Assembly (NCBI GenBank): GCA_020633335.1
Contig: JACKDU010000006.1
Span: forward strand, 496,001-560,000
DNA from: Myxococcales bacterium
Lineage (GTDB): Bacteria; Myxococcota_A; Polyangia; Nannocystales; Nannocystaceae
Direction: 5' to 3'
DNA: 64,000 bases
A model generated the notes under the pieces. That model saw only the letters and a list, made by a program, of their open reading frames with translations. It searched no databases and was not told the origin of the DNA. Positions within the stretch are counted from its first letter, which is position 1; each line of letters opens with the position of its first letter. The position numbers and the translations under genes were made by a program. Of the stretch, positions 33,058 to 42,431 are shown one piece after another.

Positions 33058-33309
33058 GTGACGCAGCGCACCCCGCTGCGGGCGTCTGCACATGACCGAT
33101 GTGTCGGGGGCGCCGGCCCGTAGCGTGGGCGCGTAGGCGTCTGCTCGGCGCGCCCTGGGACGTGCGCGCAGGATTTGTCGCCGCTCCGTGGCGGTCACGG
33201 CAAAGCCGTCGCTCTGCGCCGGCGGGCGTCTGATGGAAAATTGTCCATCCGCATCCGTGCGGCCGTAAACACCCCTTCCGCCGGCTTCCATGGTATCTCT
33301 CGTTACGTC

Positions 33310-34470
33310 ATGGATGCCGCTCCGGTGACCGTCTTGCAAGCGCTCATCAGCTACATCCAATTCTCGGACGGTGACGTCGCGCTCCTCGCCAAGATGGGGC
33401 CGATCCTCACCCCCTTCTTCCCCCGGATCGTCGATCGCTTCTACGACGCGATCCACCGGACCCCCGAGGCGCTCGCGGTCTTCGAGGGCGGCGAGGCCCA
33501 GATCCAGCGGCAGAAGGGCATGCTCCAGCGCTGGCTGGTCGGCCTCTTCGGCGGGGTCTACGACGACGCCTACTACGAGGAGCGGGCGAAGATCGGCCGC
33601 ACCCACGTCCGGATCAACCTCGATCAGCGCTTCATGTTCGCGGCGATGAACGTCGTCCGCCGCGAGCTCCACGCCGCCCTCGGGGAGTGCGGCTGGCCCG
33701 AGAGCGAGCGCTACCGCGGGCACACGGCGATCGACAAGATCTGCGACATCGAGCTCGCGGTGATGCTCGAGACCTACCGCGAGGCGTCGGTCCAGCGGGT
33801 CCAGCAGACCGAGCGCCTGGCGACCGTCGGCCAGATCGCGGCGTCGATCGGCCACGAGCTCCGCAACCCGCTGGCGGTGATGCAGACCTCGATCCAGCTC
33901 CTGGGCCGCCGGGTCAGCGACGACCCGCGGGCCGAGAAGCACCTCCGGCGGATCGGCGATCAGATCGGCCTCTGCAACGCGATCATCTCCGATCTCCTCG
34001 AGCTCGCCCGCGATCGGCCGCCCGAGCGGCACCCGGTCGACCTGATCGCGCTCGTCCGGCAGACGGTCATCGACGTCCCCCGCCCGGCGGCGGTCCAGGT
34101 CGAGCTCGACATGCCGGAGGACGTCGCGGCGATCCACGCCGACGCGGGCCAGGTCCGCCAGGTGATCGTCAACCTCGTGCTCAACGCGGTCCAGGCGATC
34201 GGCCCCGAGGGGCGGATCGACGTCCGCGTCGTCCCCGGCGACGAGTTCATCGAGCTGGTGGTCGACGACTCGGGGCCCGGCCTCCCGGCCGACGTCCTCC
34301 GCCGCCTCTTCGAGCCCCTCTTCACCACCCGATCGAGCGGCACCGGCCTCGGCCTCGCGCTCTGTCGGCGGATCACCGAGAAGCACGGCGGCTCGATCAA
34401 CGCCGCCAACCGCGAGGAGGGGGGCGCTCGCTTCACCGTCGCCCTCCCGCGCACCGAGGAGAGCGTGTGA
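33310..34470 (+). CDS. Globin-coupled sensor histidine kinase
   Basis: 386 residues from the ATG at 33310; upstream in-frame residues look non-coding. Residues ~8-155 are a protoglobin-type heme domain (ILTPFFPRIVDRFYDAI, WLVGLFGGVYDDAYYEER, IGRTHVRINLDQRF) with the proximal heme His at 99. A HisKA domain follows with the phospho-acceptor His182 in GHELRNPLAVMQ, then an HATPase with NLVLNAVQAI, DDSGPGLP and GTGLGLALC. O2, NO or CO binding to the heme is the likely signal. There is no TM segment. The stop overlaps the next start. Confidence 0.92.
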   Translation: MDAAPVTVLQALISYIQFSDGDVALLAKMGPILTPFFPRIVDRFYDAIHRTPEALAVFEGGEAQIQRQKGMLQRWLVGLFGGVYDDAYYEERAKIGRTHVRINLDQRFMFAAMNVVRRELHAALGECGWPESERYRGHTAIDKICDIELAVMLETYREASVQRVQQTERLATVGQIAASIGHELRNPLAVMQTSIQLLGRRVSDDPRAEKHLRRIGDQIGLCNAIISDLLELARDRPPERHPVDLIALVRQTVIDVPRPAAVQVELDMPEDVAAIHADAGQVRQVIVNLVLNAVQAIGPEGRIDVRVVPGDEFIELVVDDSGPGLPADVLRRLFEPLFTTRSSGTGLGLALCRRITEKHGGSINAANREEGGARFTVALPRTEESV

Positions 34471-35207
34471 CGCAGCGCGTCCTGATCGTCGACGACAACC
34501 ATGAGCTGGCGGACAACCTCGCGGAGCTCCTCGAGGACGAGGGCTACGAGGTGGCGACCGCCTACAGCGGCGAGCGGGCCCTCGAGATCGCCCGCGACAG
34601 CAAATTCGACACGGTCCTCGCGGACATTCGCATGCCCGGGATGAACGGCGTCGAGCTCGTTCAGAACCTCAGCCGGATCAACCCGAGCACGACCTACCTC
34701 CTGATGACCGCCTACTCCTCGGACGCGCTCCTGGGCGAGGCGATGCGGGCGGGGGTCAAGGCGATCCTGCCGAAGCCGCTCGATCTCGGCGCGCTCCTCC
34801 GCCGCCTCCCCCTCGGCGCGACCAACGTCCTGATCCTCGAGGACGACGCCGCCCTCGCGTCGCTCCTGGCGGAGTCGCTCGAGCGCCGGGGCTATCGCGT
34901 GCGGATCGCCAACGGAGTGCACCAGGCCGTCGCCGAGATCAAGGAGGCTCGACCCGACGCGGTGGTCCTCGACGTCTTCCTCCCGGATGGCAACGGCGCC
35001 GAGCTCGCGCGCGACCTCTGCACCGAGTCCGGGATCCCCGTGGTCCTGATGACCGGCTACGACTTCGACGGGGCCGCGGGCCTGGTCCAGTCGCTGCCGG
35101 CGCAGTCGTCGCGCTTCCTCACCAAGCCCTTCCAGACCAACGCGCTCCTCGACGCGCTGCGCTCGTTGGTCCCGAACGAGGGGGAGCGGGCGGTCGGGGC
35201 CTCGTGA
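34467..35207 (+). CDS. Tandem-receiver (REC-REC) response regulator
   Basis: 246 residues from the GTG at 34467. There are two complete receiver domains and no output domain. REC1 has acidic Asp9/Asp10, acceptor Asp53 and Lys103 (LPKPL). REC2 has Glu125/Asp126/Asp127, acceptor Asp169 in VVLDVFLPDG and its Lys in LTKPF. It overlaps both neighbours by GTGA-type overlaps. It is suited to act as a phosphate branch or sink between the globin kinase and the REC-PAS kinase. Confidence 0.93.
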   Translation: MTQRVLIVDDNHELADNLAELLEDEGYEVATAYSGERALEIARDSKFDTVLADIRMPGMNGVELVQNLSRINPSTTYLLMTAYSSDALLGEAMRAGVKAILPKPLDLGALLRRLPLGATNVLILEDDAALASLLAESLERRGYRVRIANGVHQAVAEIKEARPDAVVLDVFLPDGNGAELARDLCTESGIPVVLMTGYDFDGAAGLVQSLPAQSSRFLTKPFQTNALLDALRSLVPNEGERAVGAS

Positions 35208-36703
35208 GCGTCCCGCGGGTCCTCCTCGTCGAGGACAACGTCGCCCTCGCCGAGAACGTCGCCGAGCTCCTCGAGGACGAGGAGATCGAGGTCATCGTCG
35301 CCTCCCGCGGCGATCGGGCGCTGGCGGCCGCGATCGAGGGGCGCATCGATCTCGCGATCATCGACGTCCGCCTCCCGGACATCTCGGGGATCGATCTCCT
35401 CGGCAAGCTCCGGCCGCACACCGAGGGCGGCGAGGTCATCTTCGTCACCGGCAACGCGACCCTCGACACCGCCCTCGCGGCGGTCCGCGAGGGGGTCTTC
35501 GCCTTCGTCCAGAAGCCCTTCGATCCCTTCGATCTCCTCAAGCTCGCCCGCCGCGCCCTCGATCAGGTCAAGCTCCGGCGCGAGCGCGCCCGCCTGGCCC
35601 ACGAGCTCGGGCGCTCGGAGGCGCTCCACCGCGGGGTGGTCGAGGCGGTCGAGACCCTGATCATCGGCGTCGATCGCCAGGGCGTCGTCCACATGTGGAA
35701 CCGCTGCGCGAGCGCGACCATGGGCTGGGAGGCCCTCGAGGCGCTCGGGCGCCCGCTCTGCGACCTCCTCTTCGGCGACGACGGCGACGGGGTCTTCGCC
35801 GAGTGGCTCGAGGTCGCCTGGGAGGACCGCGCGGGCGAGCTCCAGCTCGACGTCACGACGCGGAGCGGCGCCCGGCGGACGATCCGCTGGGGGCAGGCGA
35901 CGCGGATCGAGGACGGCACGACGATCCTCCTCCTCGTCGGCCAGGACGTCACCGAGCGCCTCGCGCTCGAGAAGCGGGCGGCCGACGCCGAGGCGATGGC
36001 CTCGCTGGCGACCCTCACCGCCGGCCTCGCCCACGAGATCCGCAACCCGCTCAACGCCGCGATCCTCCAGCTCGAGCTCCTCTCGCGGGTCGCCGGGCGG
36101 CTCACCGACGAGCGCGCGCGCGGCCGGATCGGCGAGAGCGTCCGCCTCGTCCAGAGCGAGATCCGCCGGCTCTCGAAGCTCCTCGAGGAGTTCCTCAGCC
36201 TCGCGCGCCCGCGCTCCTTCGAGCTCTACCCGATCCGGGTCGGCGCGGTGATCGACCACGTCGTCACCATGCAGGCGCCGGTCGCCGAGGCGGCGGCCGT
36301 GTCGATCAAGGCCGCCGGGACCGAGCAGTGGCCCGCGGTGCTCGGCGATCAGAGCAAGCTGACCCAGGTCTTCGTCAACCTCGTCGTCAACGCGATCGAC
36401 GCGATCCGCGACCAGCAGGGCGGGACGATCGAGATCGGCGCGGAGGTCGAGGGCGAGCACCTGGTGATCCGGGTCGTCGACAACGGCCCGGGGATCTCCG
36501 ATGAGATCGCGGCGAGCGTCTTCCGCCCCTTCTTCAGCACCAAGGAGCAGGGGACCGGCCTCGGCCTGGCGATCGTCAAGCGGATCGTCGACCTCCACGG
36601 CGGCGAGATCTCGCTGCGTCCGGGCGACGGCGGCGGCGCGGTCGCGGAGGTCCGCCTCCGCCTCGCGCCGGCGCGGTCGGTCACCGACGACGACGACGAA
36701 TGA
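35204..36703 (+). CDS. Hybrid REC-PAS histidine kinase
   Basis: 499 residues from the GTG at 35204. REC is ~5-120 (acceptor Asp54 in IIDVRLPD, Lys in VQKPFDPFD). A PAS domain follows (~130-260, VVEAVETLIIGVDRQGVVHMW), then HisKA with HEIRNPLNAAILQ and HATPase with NLVVNAIDAIRDQ, DNGPGIS and GTGLGLAIVKR. With REC at the N-terminus, its activity is probably set by phosphorylation from another kinase. It ends the three-gene relay, and no DNA-binding output is encoded here. A strong GC hairpin follows. Confidence 0.93.
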   Translation: MSVPRVLLVEDNVALAENVAELLEDEEIEVIVASRGDRALAAAIEGRIDLAIIDVRLPDISGIDLLGKLRPHTEGGEVIFVTGNATLDTALAAVREGVFAFVQKPFDPFDLLKLARRALDQVKLRRERARLAHELGRSEALHRGVVEAVETLIIGVDRQGVVHMWNRCASATMGWEALEALGRPLCDLLFGDDGDGVFAEWLEVAWEDRAGELQLDVTTRSGARRTIRWGQATRIEDGTTILLLVGQDVTERLALEKRAADAEAMASLATLTAGLAHEIRNPLNAAILQLELLSRVAGRLTDERARGRIGESVRLVQSEIRRLSKLLEEFLSLARPRSFELYPIRVGAVIDHVVTMQAPVAEAAAVSIKAAGTEQWPAVLGDQSKLTQVFVNLVVNAIDAIRDQQGGTIEIGAEVEGEHLVIRVVDNGPGISDEIAASVFRPFFSTKEQGTGLGLAIVKRIVDLHGGEISLRPGDGGGAVAEVRLRLAPARSVTDDDDE

Positions 36704-36732
36704 GGCGCCGCGCCGCCCCGGGGCGGCGCCTC
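36702..36732. terminator. GC-rich bidirectional terminator hairpin
   Basis: GAGGCGCC...GGCGCCTC arms around the perfect palindrome GCCGCCCCGGGGCGGC. It begins within the stop codon of the hybrid kinase and lies 30 bp from the stop of the convergent aminotransferase. No U-tract. Confidence 0.6.
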
Positions 36733-36763
36733 GACCTCGCGCTCGCGCGCGCGCCCTTCGGGC

Positions 36764-38101
36764 CTAGCCCTCGAAGGCCGCGTCGGTGATCTCGAGGCCG
36801 CGATCGATGATCGCGAAGCCCTCGCGGATCTGCTCCTCGCTGATCGTCAGCGGCGGGTTGCACATGAAGGTGTCCCAGCGGACGAAGGTGAAGAGCCCCT
36901 GCTCGCGGAGGAAGGCCGCGAACTTGCCCATCGCCGGGTGCGAGCCGTTGTAGGGGGCGATCGGCGCGCCCTGGGAGTTCTTCTGGACCTCGACGAGGCC
37001 GAAGAGGCCGAGGCAGCGGCCGCCCTTGACCGAGGGGTGGCGCTCCCGGAGGCGCTCGATCTCCGCGAGCATGAGCGGCTGGAGGGAAGCAGCCCGTTCG
37101 ACCAGCTCCTCGTCGCGCATCACGTCGAGGACGGCGATCGCGGTCGCGCAGGCGAGCGCATGCGAGTTGTAGGTGAGGCCGCCCCAGAAGACGTGCTCCT
37201 CGAAGTAGTCGGCGATCTTCTGGCGCATCCCCATCGCCCCCAGGGGGAGGTAGGAGGAGGTCAGGCCCTTCGCCATCGTCACCAGGTCGGGGACGATGCC
37301 GGCGTGCTCGAAGGCGAACATCTTGCCCGTCCGGCCGAAGCCGGCCATCACCTCGTCGCAGATGAGCAGGATCCCGTGGCGATCGAGGAGCTCACGGAGC
37401 GCCCGCAGGTAGCCCTGGGGCGGCGGCAGGACGCCGTTGGTGCCGATCACCGGCTCGACGATCATCGCCGCGATCGTGTGCGAGCCCTCGCAGAGGATCA
37501 CCTCCTCGAGGTAGCGGAGGGTCGCCGCCGTCTGCTCCTCGTCGCTCGCGCCGCGGCTGTAGGTGTAGGGCTGGGGGCCGACGACGTGGACGAAGCCGGG
37601 GCCGCCGGGCTCGTTCGGCCAGCGTCGGGGCTCGCCGGTGAGCTGCATCGTCAGGTTGGTGCCGCCGTGGTACGAGCGGTAGAGCGAGAGGATCTTCTGG
37701 CGGCCGGTGTAGAGGCGGGCGGCCCGGATCGCGTTCTCGTTGGCCTCGGCGCCGCCGAGGGTGAAGAAGAACTTGTTGATGTCGCCGGGGCAGAGCTCGG
37801 CGAGGCGCTGGCCGAGGAGGGCGCGCGGCTCGGTCGCGGTCCCCGGGTAGGTGTAGATCATCTGGCGATCGAGCTGGTCCTTGATCGCCTGGATCACCCG
37901 CGGGTGCGAGTGGCCGATGTTCACGCACATGAGCTGCGAGTTGAAGTCGAGGATCCGCTCGCCCTCGGGCGTGTAGAGGTAGACCCCCTCGGCCCGGGCG
38001 ACCGGCAGCGGGTTCACCATGTTCTGCTGCGACCACGCGTAGAGCGTGTGCTCGCGGCAGAGCTCGGTCATCGTCTTCGAGTCCATGGTCTGGTCCTTCA
38101 T
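36764..38101 (-). CDS. Class III PLP aminotransferase, probably beta-alanine (or beta-aminoisobutyrate) transaminase
   Basis: 445 residues from the ATG at 38101, with AAGGAG upstream; the open frame further up is antisense-like and unused. Family blocks are LGGAEANENAIRAARLYTG, SLYRSYHGGT, LLICDEVMAGFGRTG (cofactor Asp) and VTMAKGLTSSYLPLGA, whose Lys binds PLP. Taurine or omega-amino acid transaminases share this pattern. Because it is the last gene after ureidopropionase, dihydropyrimidinase and mmsA, conversion of beta-alanine or beta-aminoisobutyrate to the semialdehyde is the most economical reading. The amino acceptor is not evident. Confidence 0.88.
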   Translation of the reverse strand: MKDQTMDSKTMTELCREHTLYAWSQQNMVNPLPVARAEGVYLYTPEGERILDFNSQLMCVNIGHSHPRVIQAIKDQLDRQMIYTYPGTATEPRALLGQRLAELCPGDINKFFFTLGGAEANENAIRAARLYTGRQKILSLYRSYHGGTNLTMQLTGEPRRWPNEPGGPGFVHVVGPQPYTYSRGASDEEQTAATLRYLEEVILCEGSHTIAAMIVEPVIGTNGVLPPPQGYLRALRELLDRHGILLICDEVMAGFGRTGKMFAFEHAGIVPDLVTMAKGLTSSYLPLGAMGMRQKIADYFEEHVFWGGLTYNSHALACATAIAVLDVMRDEELVERAASLQPLMLAEIERLRERHPSVKGGRCLGLFGLVEVQKNSQGAPIAPYNGSHPAMGKFAAFLREQGLFTFVRWDTFMCNPPLTISEEQIREGFAIIDRGLEITDAAFEG

Positions 38102-38127
38102 CGTCGTCGCTCCTTCAGACCTGTCTC

Positions 38128-39633
38128 TCAGGACATCCAGGTCATGTCCTTCTGCTGGGCCCAGCGAGTGGTGACCTTGCGCGGGCGGGTCCAGAAGCGG
38201 AAGCCGTCCCAGCCGGTGATGTCGCCGTGGCCGAACTTCGAGTCGTTCCAGCCGCCGAAGGCGAAGGGCTCGCGGGGGACCGGGACGCCGACGTTGACCC
38301 CGCACATCCCGGCGCTCACCCGCTCCATCACGTAGCGGGCGATCCCGCCGCTCTGGGTGAAGATCGACGCGGCGTTGCCGTAGGGGCTCGCGTTCTCGAT
38401 CGCGATCGCCTCGTCGATCGTCTTGGCGCGGATGATCGAGAGGACCGGGCCGAAGACCTCCTCGCAGCCCGCGGGCATCTCCGGGGTGACGTGGTCGAGG
38501 ACCGTCGGCCCGAACCAGAAGCCGCCCTCGGCCCCTTCGACGGTCGCGCCGCGGCCGTCGACCAGCACCTTGGCGCCCATCCGCTCGGCCTCGTCGATGT
38601 AGCGGGTGATCCGCTCGACGCTCTCCTTCGAGATGATCGCGCCGAGGTCCTTGCCGAGGACCCACTTGCGGGCCTGCTCGGCGGTCGCGTCGACGAGCGC
38701 CTGGGTGTCGCCGACCGCGACCATCACGGCGGCGGCCATGCAGCGCTGGCCGGCGCAGCCGAAGGCCGAGGCGGCGACGGTGGTGCTGGTGAGCTCGAGG
38801 TCGGCGTCGGGGGCGACGATGAGGTGGTTCTTGGCGCCGCCGAGGCAGAGCATCCGCTTGCCGTGGGCCGCCCCGCGGCTGTAGACGAGGCGGGCGACCC
38901 GGGTCGAGCCGACGAAGCCGATCGCCTTGACCTTGGGGTGATCGACGAGCCCCTCGACGGCCGCCTGGCCGCCGTGGACCACGTTGAGGACGCCGGCCGG
39001 GAGGCCCGCCTCGTGGAAGAGCGCGGCCAGCTTCATCGCCCCGTAGGGGACCTTCTCCGAGGGCTTGAGGACGAAGGTGTTCCCGGCCACCAGCGCCTGC
39101 GGGAGCATCCAGAGCGGGACCATGAAGGGGAAGTTGAAGGGCGAGACCCCGGCGCAGACGCCGATCGGCTCGTAGCTCACCTCGCACTTGATCCCCCGCG
39201 AGACGTCGAGCTGCGGCCCGCCGGCCATGTTCGGGATCGAGATCCCCATCTCCAGGCACTCGATCCCCTTGAGGACGCTCGCCTTGCCCTCCTCGTAGGT
39301 CTTGCCGTTCTCGTGAGAGACCAGCCAGCTCAGCTCCTCGAGGTCGCGCTCGATCAGCGCCTTGACCCGGTAGAGGACCTGGACGCGCTCCTTCATCGGC
39401 GTGTCGCGCCAGGCCGGGAAGGCGGCGGCCGCCGCCGAGACCGCGGCGTCGACGTCGACCTCGCCGGACATCGGCACCGTGCCGATCACCTGGCCGTGGC
39501 GCGGGTTGGTGACGACGTCGTGGTGATCGGTCGCCGCCTCGCGCCAGCCGCCGGCGATCCAGTTGCGGGCGGCGACATACTCGCGAAAGTCGTAGTCACG
39601 GGCGGGGAAGGGCGGGAGGTGGCTGGCGGACAT
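38128..39633 (-). CDS. mmsA: CoA-acylating methylmalonate-/malonate-semialdehyde dehydrogenase
   Basis: 501 residues. It is an aldehyde dehydrogenase with IGVCAGVSPFNFPFMVPLWM, GFVGSTRVARLVY and the catalytic Cys in FGCAGQRCMA. The sequence CLGGAKNHLIVAPDAD replaces the usual general-base ELGGK block, which marks the CoA-acylating MmsA/IolA group. It turns malonate semialdehyde into acetyl-CoA, or methylmalonate semialdehyde into propionyl-CoA, ending uracil or thymine breakdown. The ATG has GGAAGGG upstream. A GGACAT...ATGTCC hairpin overlaps its end (38131-38149). Confidence 0.93.
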   Translation of the reverse strand: MSASHLPPFPARDYDFREYVAARNWIAGGWREAATDHHDVVTNPRHGQVIGTVPMSGEVDVDAAVSAAAAAFPAWRDTPMKERVQVLYRVKALIERDLEELSWLVSHENGKTYEEGKASVLKGIECLEMGISIPNMAGGPQLDVSRGIKCEVSYEPIGVCAGVSPFNFPFMVPLWMLPQALVAGNTFVLKPSEKVPYGAMKLAALFHEAGLPAGVLNVVHGGQAAVEGLVDHPKVKAIGFVGSTRVARLVYSRGAAHGKRMLCLGGAKNHLIVAPDADLELTSTTVAASAFGCAGQRCMAAAVMVAVGDTQALVDATAEQARKWVLGKDLGAIISKESVERITRYIDEAERMGAKVLVDGRGATVEGAEGGFWFGPTVLDHVTPEMPAGCEEVFGPVLSIIRAKTIDEAIAIENASPYGNAASIFTQSGGIARYVMERVSAGMCGVNVGVPVPREPFAFGGWNDSKFGHGDITGWDGFRFWTRPRKVTTRWAQQKDMTWMS

Positions 39634-39765
39634 CGTGCCCTTCCATACCGCAAAAGCGACGCCCTGGAACAGGGGCCGCGAATGATGCGCGGGCCCGGAG
39701 AGCGCCCTGGAGGGGGTCTGCCGGGCCCGCTCGGGGGCAGGGGAGGGGCGCGCGCCCGCCCGCGC

Positions 39766-41139
39766 TCAGGTCCGCCGGAGGTAGCGGCCGGCGCCGCGCT
39801 CGACCCGGAGGTCGCCGTCCTTGAAGGCGACCTTGCCGCCGACGATCGTGTGCGAGACCCCGCCCTCGATCGCGAAGCCCTCGAAGATGTTGCGGTCGAC
39901 GTGGTGGTGGTGGGTCTTGGCCGAGATCACCGACGAGCGGGCGGGATCGTAGACGACGATGTCGGCGTCGGCGCCGACCCGGATCGCCCCCTTGCGGGGG
40001 TAGAGGCCGAAGATCTTCGCCGGCTGGGTGCAGCAGACGTCGACGAATTGGTGGATCGAGATCCGCCCCTTGGCGACCCCGTAGGTGTACATCAGCGCCA
40101 TCCGGTTCTCGATGCCGGCGGCCCCGTTCGGGATCTTGGTGAAGTCGTCCTTGCCCATGACCTTTTGGTCAGCCTGGCGGAAGGGGCAGTGGTCGGTGGC
40201 GACGTGGTGGATGAGGCCGGCCGCCAGCGCGTTCCAGAGGACCTCCTGGTGGCCGAGGGGCCGGATCGGCGGGCTCATCACGTAGGCCGCGCCCTCGAAG
40301 TCGGGCTTGTCGTAGACCGAGTCGTCGAGGAGGAGGTACTGCGGGCAGGTCTCGACGAAGACCATCACGCCCTCCTGGCGCGCCCGGATCACCGCGTCCA
40401 TCGACTCCTTGCAGGTCAGGTGGACGATGTAGATCGGCTGGCCGGAGCAGCGGGCGAGGGTGATCGCCCGGTTGGTCGCCTCGCCCTCGACCCACGAGGG
40501 CCGGCTCTGGGGGTGGTACTTCGGCGCGGTCTTGCCGGCGGCGACGAGCTTGCGCTGGAGCGACTGGACCGCGAGGCCGTGCTCGCAGTGGGTGGTCACC
40601 AGGGCGCCGAGGGAGCCGGCGGTGTCGATCACCCCGATCAGCTCGTCGTCGTCGACGCCGATCGCCCCGATGTAGGCCATGAAGGTCTTGAACGAGGAGA
40701 TCCCGTCCTCGTGGTGGACCTGGCGCATCTCCTTCTCGACCTGCTCGTTGAACCAGGTCACGGCCATGTGGAAGCCGTAGTCGGCGCAGGCCTTCTCGGC
40801 GTTGCTCATCCAGAAGTCGCGGGCCTCGAGGAGGCTCTGGCCGCGGCTCGGGATGATGAAGTCGATGATCGACGTGGTCCCGCCGGCGACCCCGGCGGCG
40901 GTGCCGGTGAAGAAGTCGTCGGCCGACACCGTGCCCATGAAGGGGAGCTCCATGTGGGTGTGGGCGTCGATCCCCCCGGGGAAGACGAGCTGGCCGCCGG
41001 CGTCGACGACCTCGGCCCCCTTGGGGACGTCGAGGTCAGGGCCGATCGCCTTGATGACGCCCTCATCGCAGTAGACGTCGGCGTGGTAGCGGTCGAGCGG
41101 CGTGATGATCTCGCCGCCGCGGATGACGACTCCGGACAT
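39766..41139 (-). CDS. hydA: Dihydropyrimidinase (hydantoinase family)
   Basis: 457 residues from the ATG at 41139, preceded by GAGGAGGAA. It is an amidohydrolase TIM barrel with GGIDAHTHMELPF (first metal ligands), the carboxylated Lys in SSFKTFMAY, TTHCEHG, YIVHLTCKES and HHVATDHCPF (last Asp). It opens dihydrouracil/dihydrothymine to the N-carbamoyl beta-amino acids. Neighbours encode the steps before and after. An allantoinase is less likely, given the motifs and context. Confidence 0.95.
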   Translation of the reverse strand: MSGVVIRGGEIITPLDRYHADVYCDEGVIKAIGPDLDVPKGAEVVDAGGQLVFPGGIDAHTHMELPFMGTVSADDFFTGTAAGVAGGTTSIIDFIIPSRGQSLLEARDFWMSNAEKACADYGFHMAVTWFNEQVEKEMRQVHHEDGISSFKTFMAYIGAIGVDDDELIGVIDTAGSLGALVTTHCEHGLAVQSLQRKLVAAGKTAPKYHPQSRPSWVEGEATNRAITLARCSGQPIYIVHLTCKESMDAVIRARQEGVMVFVETCPQYLLLDDSVYDKPDFEGAAYVMSPPIRPLGHQEVLWNALAAGLIHHVATDHCPFRQADQKVMGKDDFTKIPNGAAGIENRMALMYTYGVAKGRISIHQFVDVCCTQPAKIFGLYPRKGAIRVGADADIVVYDPARSSVISAKTHHHHVDRNIFEGFAIEGGVSHTIVGGKVAFKDGDLRVERGAGRYLRRT

Positions 41140-41196
41140 GACTTCCTCCTCGCTCAAGGGCGCGCGGCGAGCGGGCCGCGACGCAGGTTGGGGGCG

Positions 41197-42066
41197 CTAG
41201 CCCTCGTCGGAGATCTTACCGTAGCTCTCGGGCCGGCGATCGCGGAAGAACTGCCAGGTGTGGCGGACCTCGTCGATCATGTCGAGGTCGATGTCGGCGA
41301 CGACGACCTCATCCCGCTCCTCCGAGCCGATCGCCAGGAAATTCCCGCGCGGATCGACGAAGTAGGACGATCCGTAGAAGCGGCCGATGTTCCAGGGGGC
41401 CTCGGTGCCGACCCGGTTGATCGCGCCGACGAAGTAGCCGTTGGCGACCGCGTGGGCGGGCTGCTCGAGCTTCCAGAGGTACTGCGAGAGGCCCGCGACG
41501 GTCGCGCTCGGGTTGAAGACGATCTCGGCGCCGTTGAGGCCCAAGATCCGCGCCCCCTCCGGGAAGTGGCGGTCGTAGCAGATGTAGACCCCGACCTTGG
41601 CGTAGCGGGTCTGGAAGACCGGGAAGCCGCCGTCGCCGGGCTTGAAGAAGTACTTCTCCCAGAAGCCGGAGGTCTGGGGGATGTGGTGCTTGCGGTACTT
41701 GCCGAGGTAGGTCCCGTCGGCGTCGATCACCGCGGCGCTGTTGTAGTAGACCCCGCGCATCGCCGCCTCGTAGAGCGGGACGACGATCACCATGCTGTGG
41801 CGGCGGGCGAGGTCGGCCATGATCGCGGTGGTCGGCCCCGGGATCGGCTCGGCGGCGGCGTACCAGCGCTTGTCCTGGCTCGGGCAGAAGTAGGGGCCGT
41901 TGAAGATCTCCTGGAGGCAGAGGATCTGGACGCCGCGGCGGGCGGCCTCCTCGATCAGGGGGACGTGCTTGTCGAGCATCGCCTTCTGGATGGCGGCGAC
42001 GGGCACGCTCTCGTCGTTGATCGGGTTGGAGCACTGGATAAGGCCGCAGCGAACGATCGAGGTCAT
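41197..42066 (-). CDS. Beta-ureidopropionase (nitrilase-family N-carbamoyl-beta-alanine amidohydrolase)
   Basis: 289 residues from the ATG at 42066 with AGGAGAC upstream. The nitrilase triad is visible: Glu in ILCLQEIFNGPYF, Lys in LGKYRKHHIPQ and Cys in VGVYICYDRHFPEG. It releases CO2 and ammonia from N-carbamoyl-beta-alanine. It is the first gene of the minus-strand degradation operon. The longer open frame upstream overlaps the intergenic region and is not supported. Confidence 0.94.
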   Translation of the reverse strand: MTSIVRCGLIQCSNPINDESVPVAAIQKAMLDKHVPLIEEAARRGVQILCLQEIFNGPYFCPSQDKRWYAAAEPIPGPTTAIMADLARRHSMVIVVPLYEAAMRGVYYNSAAVIDADGTYLGKYRKHHIPQTSGFWEKYFFKPGDGGFPVFQTRYAKVGVYICYDRHFPEGARILGLNGAEIVFNPSATVAGLSQYLWKLEQPAHAVANGYFVGAINRVGTEAPWNIGRFYGSSYFVDPRGNFLAIGSEERDEVVVADIDLDMIDEVRHTWQFFRDRRPESYGKISDEG

Positions 42067-42431
42067 CTCGTCTCCTGAGTCGGGGAGGGCGTCTGGGGTT
42101 GTCGGGCTGCCGGCGGGCGCAGCCGGGGGCACTGTAGCCAATCGCAGCCGGCGGCGAAAGGCGCCGTGGGCCACCAAGGCGGGTCCTGGAGGCCCCTGCA
42201 CGCTCCGCCCGGGGATCCCTCCATGTGTGAAGTGAATTACGGGCTGGTCTGGTAGTGGCCGGCTTCGGCGGTATTCTTGCGAGACGTGGACAAGTGGCCG
42301 ACGTTGGGTGAACATCCTGCGCCGTGGGGCCAGCCCCCACACGCTCCGGACCGCCAGCCAACCCGGCCGCTCACCGCAACCTCAGCGTTAGCCTCAAGGG
42401 CGCTCACCCACGCCCGCTTCTTGGAGAGACC
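42067..42431. other. Divergent promoter region, pyrimidine operon and lipoprotein gene
   Basis: 365 bp without a convincing gene. A TATTCT box (42272-42277) on the plus strand may be the -10 of the lipoprotein, which would give a ~150-nt leader. A short AT-rich patch (GTGAAGTGAATTACG, near 42226-42240) could serve the minus-strand operon. No regulator-type palindrome is obvious. Confidence 0.45.

Noticed and set aside
38227..42078. A very long (1283-codon) plus-strand open frame opposite mmsA, hydA and the ureidopropionase gene
   Set aside because: Its translation is Asp/Val/Arg/Leu-biased low-complexity typical of the antisense of GC-rich genes, while the minus strand encodes clear enzymes with all catalytic motifs.
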